Of a DNA stretch of 64,000 bases, positions 9,901 through 18,891 are shown piece after piece. The notes under the pieces were generated by a model, which saw only the letters and a program-made list of their open reading frames with translations, searched no databases and was not told the origin of the DNA. How positions within the stretch are numbered: position 1 is the stretch's first letter; each line of letters begins with the position of its first letter. Source of the stretch: Polyangiaceae bacterium. Lineage in GTDB: Bacteria > Myxococcota_A > Polyangia > Polyangiales > Polyangiaceae. The DNA lies in contig JAICQL010000012.1 in assembly GCA_025937895.1 (NCBI GenBank), forward strand, positions 1 to 64,000, written 5' to 3'. The position numbers and the translations under genes were made by a program.

Positions 9901-11958
9901 GGCTCTGCCGGCTACGACCACAAGAAGATGGGCATCACCGCGCGCGGTGTGTGGGAGTCCGTCAAGCGCCACTTCCGCGAGCTGGGCAAGGACATCCAGC
10001 GCGAGGACTTCACCTGCACGGGCGTGGGCGACATGAGCGGTGACGTGTTTGGCAACGGCATGTTGCTCTCGCGCCACATCAAGCTGGTGGCCGCCTTTGA
10101 TCACCGCCACATCTTCCTCGACCCCACACCGGACCCGGAGCGCAGCTGGTACGAGCGCCGGCGCCTGTTCCAGCTGGATCGCAGCTCCTGGGACGACTAC
10201 GACCGGACCTTGCTGTCCCCCGGCGGCGGCATCTATCCGCGCTCGCTCAAGCGCATCCCGCTCTCGCCCGAGGTGCAGGCGCTGCTGGGCGAAACCCAGG
10301 CCGAGCTGGACCCTGCGCGCCTGATCCAGGCCATCCTGCGCGCGCGGGTGGAGCTGTGCTTCTTCGGCGGCATTGGCACGTACGTCAAGGCGGGTACGGA
10401 GAGCGACGTGCAGGCGGGAGACCGCTCGAATGATGCGGTGCGCATCAACGGCGCCGAGTTGCGCGCCGCGGTCGTGGGGGAGGGCGCCAACCTGGCCATG
10501 ACCCAGCGGGGCCGCATCGAATACTGCCGCGCGGGCGGCCGCTGCAACACCGACTTCATCGACAACTCGGCGGGTGTGGACTGCTCCGATCACGAGGTGA
10601 ACATCAAGATCTTGCTCGGTGACGTGGAGCGCCGCGGGCTGATGACTCGCGATGATCGCAATGACCTGCTGCGCGAGATGACGGACGACGTGGCAGCGCT
10701 CGTGCTGCGGGACAACTACTTGCAGTCGCAGACCATCAGCGTCAGCACCCAGCTCAGCCAGCACCTGACCGATCGCATGGCGCGCACGATGCGCAAGCTG
10801 GAGAAGGCGGGCAAGCTGCACCGCCGGCTCGAGTCGCTGCCCGACGATGACGTGCTCAACGATCGCCAGCGCGTGGGCGCAGGCTTTGCGCGGCCCGAGC
10901 TGTGCGTGCTCTTGGCTTACGCCAAGAACTCGCTGGCGGAGAGCCTGCTGAGTGCCGAGCTGCCGGATGATCCGCTGCTGAGCAAGGACTTCTTCGAGTA
11001 CTTTCCGGCGCCGCTGCGCGAGCGCTTCAAAGACGCGATGCTGGGGCACCGCTTGCGGCGCGAGATCCTGGCCACGGTGCTGACCAATGATCTGGTCAAC
11101 CGCGTGGGCATCGCGTTCGTGGACGAGGTGGGTGAGTCCACCGGAGCCTCGCCCGCGGAGGTGGTGCTGGCGTACGTGGCAGCGCGCGAGATCGTGGGTG
11201 CGCGCGAGCTGTGGGCGCAGATTGAGGCGCTCGATAACGTGGCTCCGGCGCACACGCAGGGCGAGCTGCTGGTGGAGATCTCGCGGCTGCTCGAGCGGGT
11301 GACCAGCTGGCTGCTGCACGAGCACATGGGCGCGGAGCCGCAGGCTCTGTGCGCGCGCTATCGCGCCGGCGTCCAGGCGATGCACGCGGCGCTGCCCAGC
11401 TTGCTCACCAAGGGTGAGGTGGCGGCGCGCAGCGAGGTGGCGCGCGGCTGGAGCCAGGTGGGGGTGCCGGAGGCGCTCGCCGAGCGGCTGGGTAGCTTGC
11501 AGTACCTGCTGCCCGCGGTCGACATCGTGCGCGTGGCCGAGCTGGGCAGAGTCAGCCTGGACGAGGCCGGGCAGCTCTACTTCAAGGTGGGCCGCAAGTT
11601 TGGCTTCGAGTGGCTGCGCAGCGCCACGCGCGCGCTGCCGACTCGGCGCGCCTGGGATCGTCAGGCCGTGGCGGCGCTGCGCGACGAGCTGTTCGCCAGC
11701 CAGCGCGAGGTCACTCTGGCCATCTTGCGCAGCACGCCCGCCGATCAAGACAGCCAGGCCCGCCTGCTCGCCTGGGGCGGCGCGCGGCACTCGGCCCTGG
11801 CGCGCTCCGAGCACCTGGTGGCGGAGCTGCGCGCCACGCAGACCCCTGACTTTGCGATGCTCACCGTCGCGGCTCGCCAGCTGCAAGCGCTCGCGGCGGG
11901 TGCGACCGCGAGCGCAGCGGGTGGAGCGCTCGAGCGGCCCAGCGCGCCGCCGCCCTGA
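6928..11958 (+). CDS. NAD-specific glutamate dehydrogenase (large type, about 180 kDa)
   Basis: [81 protein letters not shown]; ATG at 6928 preceded by AAGGAAGG. The ORF track start (6316) is too far upstream. Confidence 0.93.
   Translation: [1676 protein letters not shown]
9649..9720. repeat. 24-bp imperfect coding repeat (GGCAATGGCAGTGGCAGCAGCGCT, about 2.5 copies)
   Basis: Direct reading; encodes [24 protein letters not shown] inside the GDH. Confidence 0.9.
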
Positions 11959-12046
11959 AGCGGCGCTACGTGCAGCTCGCCGGGCCGTCGCAAGCGGCGT
12001 AGTCGTCTCGAGCGGCGAGCCACCGAGGTGACGATGTCCTGCAGCG

Positions 12047-12077
12047 AAGCTCACTGAGTGAGCTTGGCGAGCTCGCC
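12047..12077. repeat. Two abutting palindromes: AAGCTCACT-G-AGTGAGCTT and GGCGAGCTCGCC
   Basis: Direct reading; both arms perfect. Confidence 0.85.
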
Positions 12078-12231
12078 GTGGGGGCGCAGTAGCCTCGAGG
12101 CGGCGTGCCCGGGGGAGCCGATCTTGACGGGACGTGACAGGCCCGGCAAGCTGCCGCGCTCAGTGGACGGGGCCTTCCCGACCGGTGAACGCCGGGGGGC
12201 GGTTACGTACGAACTCTGAAGGAGCTGGCTT

Positions 12232-13266
12232 TTGTCACCACCCCTCGATTGTCCTTCGCCCTGGTTCCGCCACGGCCGAGCTAGCTGCTTCTCTGCGGCG
12301 CGCCGCCTTGCGGGGCTCAGGCTCGCGTGTTTTGCCGTGTGCTTGGCTCCCGCCCTGTGCTTGGCTTCTTCTGCCTTCGCGCAAGAGCCCGAGCCGGCAG
12401 AGGAGCCGCCGCCGGCGCCCGCTGCTCCGCCGTTGCCCCCGTCCCCTCCGCCTGCTGGCCTCAGCAATCAGGCTCCGGCCACCACCGGCTCCACCGTCGT
12501 GGTGCAGGAGGGTTTTCAGGCGGTCGCGGTGCCCGCTGCCGATAGCAAAGACAGCACCACCTTCAAAATCACGGCGGGTGGCTTTCTCTCCGCGGGTAAC
12601 TCGCGCTCCCTCGCGCTCACGGGCATGGCGGACTACTTTCTGCGCCGCGGAAACAGCCAGTTCGGTGCGCAACTCGCCGCGAACTATGGCCAGGCCGCGG
12701 CCGGGCCCACCGGCACCTTCGAAAAGACGGTGGAGAACTATCAGGCGCGCCTGCGTTATGACCACTTCTTCAGCGGCAGCCTGGCGGGCTTTGCCAGCGT
12801 TCAGGGCCGCAGGGACGAGTTTCAGCAGCTCGATCTGCGCCTGAACTTGGACCCGGGCCTCGCGTATTATTTCGTGGACGAAAAGGATCAGCGGCTGTGG
12901 GCAGAGCTCGGCTATGACCTGCAGCACGACATTCGCCGGCAGGAGTTGGTGGATGCCACGGTGGCCGATCCGCTGGTGGAAGACGTCGAGCGCAGTGAGA
13001 CGCGCCACAACGTCCGCGCCTTCGTCGGCTACGTCAATGAGGTCATGGCGGCGGTGAAATTCAATGCCGGCGTGGAGTACCTGCAGAACGTCCCGGAGAC
13101 GGAGAACGCCCGCATCAACGTCGACCTGGGCCTCACCACCCAGCTGAACACCAGCTTTTCGATCGCCACGACCGTGTCCATCAAGTACGACAACAACCCC
13201 CTGCCGGCGGTCGACAGCACCGACGTGGTGACGGCTCTGAACCTGGTCTACACGCTGAGCCAGTGA
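12232..13266 (+). CDS. DUF481-family outer-membrane protein
   Basis: Signal-like N-terminus then GGFLSAGNSRSLALTGMADYFLRRGNSQ...AELGYDLQHDIRR; start (TTG) uncertain. Confidence 0.72.
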   Translation: MSPPLDCPSPWFRHGRASCFSAARRLAGLRLACFAVCLAPALCLASSAFAQEPEPAEEPPPAPAAPPLPPSPPPAGLSNQAPATTGSTVVVQEGFQAVAVPAADSKDSTTFKITAGGFLSAGNSRSLALTGMADYFLRRGNSQFGAQLAANYGQAAAGPTGTFEKTVENYQARLRYDHFFSGSLAGFASVQGRRDEFQQLDLRLNLDPGLAYYFVDEKDQRLWAELGYDLQHDIRRQELVDATVADPLVEDVERSETRHNVRAFVGYVNEVMAAVKFNAGVEYLQNVPETENARINVDLGLTTQLNTSFSIATTVSIKYDNNPLPAVDSTDVVTALNLVYTLSQ

Positions 13267-13508
13267 CCCCGAGCACGGCGGCGAGCTTGCCCCGGGGTGC
13301 GAGCGGGCGCAGACAAGCTCGCCACAGGGCGCCGAGGCTGTGGCGGAGCCAGTGCGGAGCTGGGGCCATCGCCAGGCGCGAAGCGCTGCCGCAAGCGTCG
13401 CGGCAACAGCGTGAAACAGCACGGCCGCCGGGCGGGGAGAGCTGTCGTGCTCAGGCAGCCGCTTGACCAAGGCAACCAGAGCGATACGCTCGCAACAACG
13501 GTCGAGCC

Positions 13509-14855
13509 ATGTACCCACTCCCGCGTGCTGGCTCGCCTTTTCGCCAGCGCTTTCGCCACCGCCAGCAGCTGCTGCTGAGCGCCGCCGCATTCTGCAGCGG
13601 CTGGAGCTTCGCTTGCAGCCCGGGCGCGGCGGATCCCACTCCGCACCGCGCGCGCGTTGCCGAGGCCGCGCCGGCCGCCGTCGAGCCAGCGCCCGAGCCC
13701 GCGGCGGACCCAGCCGCGTCGCCCGCCACGCCCGAGCCCGAGGGGGAAGCGCGCGACACCAGCGCGGAGGAGCAAGCAGCGGCGTTGCCCGCTGCTCCCT
13801 CTGGCGCAACGCCACCTGGCGCATCGCCCAGCCCCGCAGCATCTCCAGCCGCCTCTTCCACAGCTACTCCTCCGGCTGCTTCCACAGCTACTCCGCCCGC
13901 TACTCCCCCTGCTACTCCGCCCGCTATTCCCCCCGCTCCGGATGCGCCCGAGCGCGGCGCCGCCGAGCACGCAGCAGAGCCGGAAGCACCACCCGCCGAT
14001 GGCCATCCGCCGACGCTGTACGTGCGCCTCGGAGACGTGCTGGTGCCGCTTGCCTGCCGCCGCCCACGGGGCTGGCGTGCTGGAGCTGCGTGCCTGCCCG
14101 CGGATGACACGCGGGTGCAGCTGCAGCTGCACCCGACCCTGCAGGGCGAGTCTGCGACCCGCACGGGCTCCGTCACCGAGCTGCCGTTCGTGCTCGCGGG
14201 CACCACCGAGCGCGGGCTCTCGCTCGTGAAGAAGGAGCGCGAGACCACGGAGGCCAATCGCCCGTTGCTCGGTTTTGGCACGGTGGGGAGCACCAGCCCG
14301 GTGCGCTTTACCAGGGCGGGCGCCCAGCGCATCCAGCAAGAGGCCGGTGGCTGGTGCGCATCCTCCAGAGGCATTTGCCGCGGCGTGGCGGAGAAGTCGC
14401 TGCAGCGCCTCAGCTCTCGCGCGGTCAAGCCGCGCGAGCAGAATGATCTGGTGGCCCAGGTGCGCCAGGCCATCGCACCCCTGGCGGAGACCTTACCCAT
14501 CAAGGTCGTGGCGCTGTTCAATGTCTCGGTCGGCGGGCGCCAGCAGCGCATCGCGGACGTGGAAGTGGACACGACCAACGCCACCAGCCCCAAGGCGGCC
14601 GAGCTCCAGCTGCCCGACAGCGTCCACTACCTCTTCACCGAGACCGCACGCGGCTTCAAGCTCTCCAGCGTCGCGCGCGACGACGGCTTCGGTCTTGGCG
14701 AGGCCGGTGAGCTGCTCGCCGCCATCGATCTCGACGCCGACGGCACCGACGAGCTCATCGTCTCCTGGATGTACTCCGAGGGCCGAGCCTGGCAGCTCAT
14801 CCGCCGCTCCGGCGAGAAGCTCCTCTTCGTGGGGGGCTTCACCGACGGCGCCTGA
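13509..14855 (+). CDS. Hypothetical secreted or lipoprotein with Pro/Ala/Thr-rich linker
   Basis: FACS lipobox-like N-terminus; ATPPAASTATPPATPPATPPAIPPAP linker; C-terminal DLDADGTDELIVSWMYSEGRAWQL. Confidence 0.7.
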   Translation: MYPLPRAGSPFRQRFRHRQQLLLSAAAFCSGWSFACSPGAADPTPHRARVAEAAPAAVEPAPEPAADPAASPATPEPEGEARDTSAEEQAAALPAAPSGATPPGASPSPAASPAASSTATPPAASTATPPATPPATPPAIPPAPDAPERGAAEHAAEPEAPPADGHPPTLYVRLGDVLVPLACRRPRGWRAGAACLPADDTRVQLQLHPTLQGESATRTGSVTELPFVLAGTTERGLSLVKKERETTEANRPLLGFGTVGSTSPVRFTRAGAQRIQQEAGGWCASSRGICRGVAEKSLQRLSSRAVKPREQNDLVAQVRQAIAPLAETLPIKVVALFNVSVGGRQQRIADVEVDTTNATSPKAAELQLPDSVHYLFTETARGFKLSSVARDDGFGLGEAGELLAAIDLDADGTDELIVSWMYSEGRAWQLIRRSGEKLLFVGGFTDGA

Positions 14856-14886
14856 GCCCCACTGGCATGCGGCAGGGCGGCGCAGG

Positions 14887-15885
14887 TCAGGGCAATGGCG
14901 CTGCTGCCGCTGCCGGAGAAGAGCTGGTCCAGCTGCGCTCGCGCTCGAGCAGCGCGAAGACCTCGGGCCCGAACGTCGCGAACACTTGCCCGTTGTCGCA
15001 CTGGGAGCGGGCGGAGTTGGCGCCACCGGAGACCACTCCGAAGACCTCGAACGTGCCCTCCGGAGTGAAGCGCCCGAGCGGGCCGCCCGAGTCGCCCTCG
15101 CAGCTCTGCGTGTCCCCGGGGGCGTTGCCGGCGTACAGCTCGTATTCCTCGAACAGCCGCCAGCGCTCGTATTCGGCAAGCAGCGCCGCCAGCTGGGCGG
15201 GCGCGGGCGCCAGCGCTGGATCGGTGACGGCGTCGGCGCTGGTGGTGGCGCCCGTGAGCTGCCACTCCACGAAGCTCTCGAAGTCTCCCAGCATGGCCTC
15301 GTAGATGCGGCCGCGAGTGGCCACCACCGTCTCGCGGCCGATGCGGCGCCAGCCATCACTGGCGCCGGCGGCGCTGGAGACGCCGAAGCCGATGGTCACC
15401 AGCGACTGTCCGAGCAGCTCGTGGCTGAAGGGCATCACCCGCGCTGGAGCTACCTGCGCCGGGCGCTCGAGGTGGAGCACGGCCACGTCGGCGCCGTAGC
15501 CCAGCGCGCCGCCGTCCGGGAGCGGTGAGGGGATGAAGCCGGCGAGCGGCAGCTCTTCGTCGGGGGAGCGGTAGTTGGCACCGCGCACCCACGTCACGTC
15601 GATGCCGATGCGCGCGAAGGTGGCCAGCGGCGCCACGCAGTGATTGGCAGTGGCGAGCGTCTGCGGGCCGATCAGGGTGGCGCTGCACAGCAGCCCGGTC
15701 GCGCCGCTCTCGCGCACGTGGTAGACGAGGCCGCCAGTGTGATCCAGCTCCGGGCTCGGTGCGCGCAGGCCACCGATGATGTCAAAGCTGCGCTCCACCG
15801 GGAGCTCGCGCACCTCGACGGGGGCGGAGCAGGCGAGCAAGGCTGCAGCAGCGAGCGTTGCAGCAAGCCGTGGCGTGGCGAACAT
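14887..15885 (-). CDS. Trypsin-like (S1) serine protease, lipoprotein signal
   Basis: MFATPRLAATLAAAALLACS; IIGG; TANHC (His), GADVAVL (Asp), GDSGGP (Ser). ATG at 15885; longer ORF start not needed. Confidence 0.88.
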   Translation of the reverse strand: MFATPRLAATLAAAALLACSAPVEVRELPVERSFDIIGGLRAPSPELDHTGGLVYHVRESGATGLLCSATLIGPQTLATANHCVAPLATFARIGIDVTWVRGANYRSPDEELPLAGFIPSPLPDGGALGYGADVAVLHLERPAQVAPARVMPFSHELLGQSLVTIGFGVSSAAGASDGWRRIGRETVVATRGRIYEAMLGDFESFVEWQLTGATTSADAVTDPALAPAPAQLAALLAEYERWRLFEEYELYAGNAPGDTQSCEGDSGGPLGRFTPEGTFEVFGVVSGGANSARSQCDNGQVFATFGPEVFALLERERSWTSSSPAAAAAPLP

Positions 15886-16535
15886 CAGGGCGCCTCTCCA
15901 GCGCCACAGGCGGCGCCGCAGCGCGCGCTCGCCAGGTTGACGCAGCTCTGATCGAAGCGCAGCTGACAGCAAGCGGGATCGACCTCGCACACGCAGGCCA
16001 GCAGCGCCGCGGAGCTGCAGCCCGCGCTGGCGCTCGGCGTGCAACAATCGTTCTGTGCCGGGGGCGGCGTGCACTCCAGCCCGCACGAGCTCACCGCCTC
16101 GCGCACGCAGAGCTCATCGTGCTGCTGGCTGCAGCAAAAGGGATCGAGCTGGCACAGACAGACTGCCACTGCCGGCTCGGCGCAGCCTGGCGCGCCGCTG
16201 GCGACACAACAGCTGGCCGCGCTGCCCGGCGCTGCCAGCATGCCCGCATCCGCCTGGCTCCGCGCGGCAGCGTCGCCCTGCGTGCCAGCAGCGAGCGCGC
16301 TCCCCCCATCCTGCGCTGCGAGCGGGAACACGCGCGCGACCACGCCGGGGCTCTGTGGCGCTGAAGACTCTGCGCAAGCACAGGCAATTGCCGCCAGCAG
16401 CGTGCTCACGCCGTGGCTGCTCCACCACCTCATCTCGCGGACGTTAGCACCCGTGCGCGGTGCCGCCAAGGCACGCCACGGCTCTCTGTCCATTGACCCG
16501 CCAGCGCGGATCCAGCCCGTCGAGCTCGGCGGCAA
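15885..16535 (-). CDS. Cys-rich secreted protein with two about 46-aa repeats
   Basis: CCVASGAPGCAEPAVAVCLCQLDPFCCSQQHDELCVREAVSSCGLEC and DCCTPSASAGCSSAALLACVCEVDPACCQLRFDQSCVNLASARCGAAC; TGATG junction with the protease; true start probably internal (MRWW). Confidence 0.75.
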   Translation of the reverse strand: MPPSSTGWIRAGGSMDREPWRALAAPRTGANVREMRWWSSHGVSTLLAAIACACAESSAPQSPGVVARVFPLAAQDGGSALAAGTQGDAAARSQADAGMLAAPGSAASCCVASGAPGCAEPAVAVCLCQLDPFCCSQQHDELCVREAVSSCGLECTPPPAQNDCCTPSASAGCSSAALLACVCEVDPACCQLRFDQSCVNLASARCGAACGAGEAP

Positions 16536-17640
16536 GACCCGGGCGCAGGCCAGCGATGGCGTCGCTCTTGAGCGTGCGCAGCGCGAGCAGCGGCGCGGGG
16601 AAGTAGCTGGTCACCTGCGCGAACGGCGCGTCGGGCGGCCACAGCGCGTCACCCACCGCACGGCGATAGTGCAGGTCGCCCTTGAGGATCACCAAGCGGG
16701 CGGCGGCGAAGCGTGACTCGAGCTCCGCTGGACACTCCCACAGCGAGCGCGGCCCATTCCAGAAGGCGTGCTCCGCCACCTCCAGCTGACCCGTGGCGAG
16801 CGCGGCATGCAGCCGCTCGCGGCAGGCGCGCGCAGCGGGGCTGGCCTGCTCCCACAGCTCGCGCGCGGCGGCCTCTTCCGCCGCGATGAACCAGGTCAGA
16901 TCCGCGGGGATGGCGTCGCTCACGAACGCCGGATGTTGCTTCACGTGCAATACCAGCGGCGCCGCCGAGAGCTCCAGCAGACGCGCGGCCAGCACCAGGT
17001 CCACGCTCAGCTCCGTACCGGCGTTGTCGATCAAGATGTGCACGACGCCGGAGCCGCCGAGGAGCAGCTCGCGCGCTCGCGCGCGGTCATCGATCAACAG
17101 ATCATCCTCGTGGGCTGCCACACCGCGCTCGAGCGAGGCCGCAAAGCTCAGATCGATGCGGTTGCCGAACACCGATCCGAGGAGCAGCTGCTCCAGTCGC
17201 TCCGCGGGTGGACCATCGAGCGCCACCGCGGCCTCGAGCGCCTGGCGGTGCTGGGCGCTGCGATACTCCTCGCGCTTGACCGGCAGGAACGGATCGCGCC
17301 GCAGCTCCCAGAAGTCGCACGCCTCCGCCAGGCAGCGATACACGTAGTTCTCGGCGAAGAACCAGTCGCAGCTGCCCCAGCTCTGCCCCGTGCGGCTCGC
17401 CAACGTGGCGCGCCACTCGCCCGCGTGTGGCGCAGCGGCGGGCAGCTCCGGCAGGGGCGCGCCCGCCGCTATCTGCGTGCGCAGTCTGGCGATGCGCTCG
17501 CGCTGCTTGGCGGGCAGCTCTGGATTGCGCGCCAGCACCTCGCCCAGGATGGCGGGCACGCGTACCGCCATGGTGTGCTGCGCAAAGGCGTTGCTCTGAT
17601 CGGTGCGGATACGCGGCGGCAGGCCGGCGGGCGCGCGCAT
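16444..17640 (-). CDS. ARMT1/DUF89-like damage-control phosphatase family protein
   Basis: SNAFAQHTM; HILIDNAGTELSVDLVLAARLL; LVILKGDLHYRRAVGD. Start at 17640 via TGATG junction. Overlaps the long start of the neighbouring Cys-rich ORF. Confidence 0.75.
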   Translation of the reverse strand: MRAPAGLPPRIRTDQSNAFAQHTMAVRVPAILGEVLARNPELPAKQRERIARLRTQIAAGAPLPELPAAAPHAGEWRATLASRTGQSWGSCDWFFAENYVYRCLAEACDFWELRRDPFLPVKREEYRSAQHRQALEAAVALDGPPAERLEQLLLGSVFGNRIDLSFAASLERGVAAHEDDLLIDDRARARELLLGGSGVVHILIDNAGTELSVDLVLAARLLELSAAPLVLHVKQHPAFVSDAIPADLTWFIAAEEAAARELWEQASPAARACRERLHAALATGQLEVAEHAFWNGPRSLWECPAELESRFAAARLVILKGDLHYRRAVGDALWPPDAPFAQVTSYFPAPLLALRTLKSDAIAGLRPGLAAELDGLDPRWRVNGQRAVACLGGTAHGC

Positions 17641-18671
17641 CAACGCTCGAGTGCTTCGTCGATCAGACGGGCCACCAGCTCGAACTCGGTCGGATTGGGC
17701 ACGCGCTTGCCGTTGATGAACACGGTGGGCGTGCCGTTGACCTGCACGTCTTCGCCCAGCTTCACGTCCGCGTCCACCGCCGCCTTCTCCGTCTTGGCGT
17801 CCAGCGCGCGCTGCAGCTCCGGCAGGTTCAGCTTGGCCTGCTTGGCGTATTGCTCCAGCGACTCGCGCGTGAGCGCATCCTGATTGGCGAACAGCAGATC
17901 GTGAAACTCCCAGAATTTGCCCTGCCGCTGCGCGGCCAGCGAGGCCTCTGCCGCGAGCTGCGCGTCGGGGTGCATCGGCAGCGGGAACTGCCGGAACACG
18001 AAGCGCACCTTGTCCGAGTAGCGTTCGCGGATCTTGCTCACCACCTCCGACGCACGCGCGCAGTACGGACACTGGAAGTCCGAGAACTCCACGATCGTGA
18101 CCTTGGCGTTCTCCGGGCCGAAGCTGGGCGCGTCCTTGGCGGCGATGCGCGCCTGCGCCTCCGGCGACAGCGGCTGGTTCATTGCCTCTTGCTTCTGTAG
18201 CTGCGGCAAGACCTCCTCGTAGTTTCGGGCCAGCTCCTCACACTGCTCGCGCGGGAACTGCGGCGTCTCCGCTCGCACCATGGCGCAAGTGGTGGTGTCC
18301 GGGCCCAGGTCCTTGCACAGCCGCTCGGCGAGATCGCTGCAGACCTTGCGCTCCACATCCATCTGGCGCTCCACCTGCGCAAAATCCTGCAGCGCTGCCA
18401 CGCAGGCGCTCTGCGGCAGCACGCGCCCCAGCTCCTTCGCGGAGGCGCACAGCGCCGACTCCGAGCTGCCGCTGCGCTCGCACAGCTGCACCACCAGCTG
18501 ATCGCACGAGCCGCCCTGCGCCGCGGCGACGGGCGCCCTGGCGCTATCCGTCGGCGTCTTCTCCCGACAGGCGCTGGCAGACAGCCAGGCCCCGGCCACG
18601 AGCGCCAGCAGCACAAAGCGTCCACCAGCGGCGTGCAGACGGCCCCCACGAATCGATTCCTTCATTGCCAT
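17640..18671 (-). CDS. DsbA-like thioredoxin-fold lipoprotein with N-terminal Cys-rich domain
   Basis: Lipobox LSASAC; VTIVEFSDFQCPYCARASEVV; VNGTPTVFINGKRV. Confidence 0.88.
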   Translation of the reverse strand: MAMKESIRGGRLHAAGGRFVLLALVAGAWLSASACREKTPTDSARAPVAAAQGGSCDQLVVQLCERSGSSESALCASAKELGRVLPQSACVAALQDFAQVERQMDVERKVCSDLAERLCKDLGPDTTTCAMVRAETPQFPREQCEELARNYEEVLPQLQKQEAMNQPLSPEAQARIAAKDAPSFGPENAKVTIVEFSDFQCPYCARASEVVSKIRERYSDKVRFVFRQFPLPMHPDAQLAAEASLAAQRQGKFWEFHDLLFANQDALTRESLEQYAKQAKLNLPELQRALDAKTEKAAVDADVKLGEDVQVNGTPTVFINGKRVPNPTEFELVARLIDEALER

Positions 18672-18891
18672 TCTCCGACCGCGCGGCGCCAGACCGTGTT
18701 CAGGCGCAGCGGCCGCTTCACCATAGCCCATCACTTCCGGGGGCACGTCAGGATCACGACCGGTAAAGCGAATTTTGACCCAAGGGGTGAAGGGCCGCCT
18801 GAGCCGTTCGTCAGGCCGCGAAGGGGGGCGGCTTGCCTCACGGCAGCTTCTCAGGATCCAGGCGGGGCAGCTCTGCGCGCTGGCAGGAGTT

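Noticed and set aside
7987-12054. Long minus-strand ORFs (624 and 725 aa) opposite the glutamate dehydrogenase
   Set aside because: Antisense to strongly supported GDH coding sequence; no recognisable domains.
12235-14593. Minus-strand ORFs of 535, 363 and 380 aa opposite the DUF481 and Pro-rich genes
   Set aside because: Low-complexity antisense frames; plus-strand genes have signal peptides and coherent domains.
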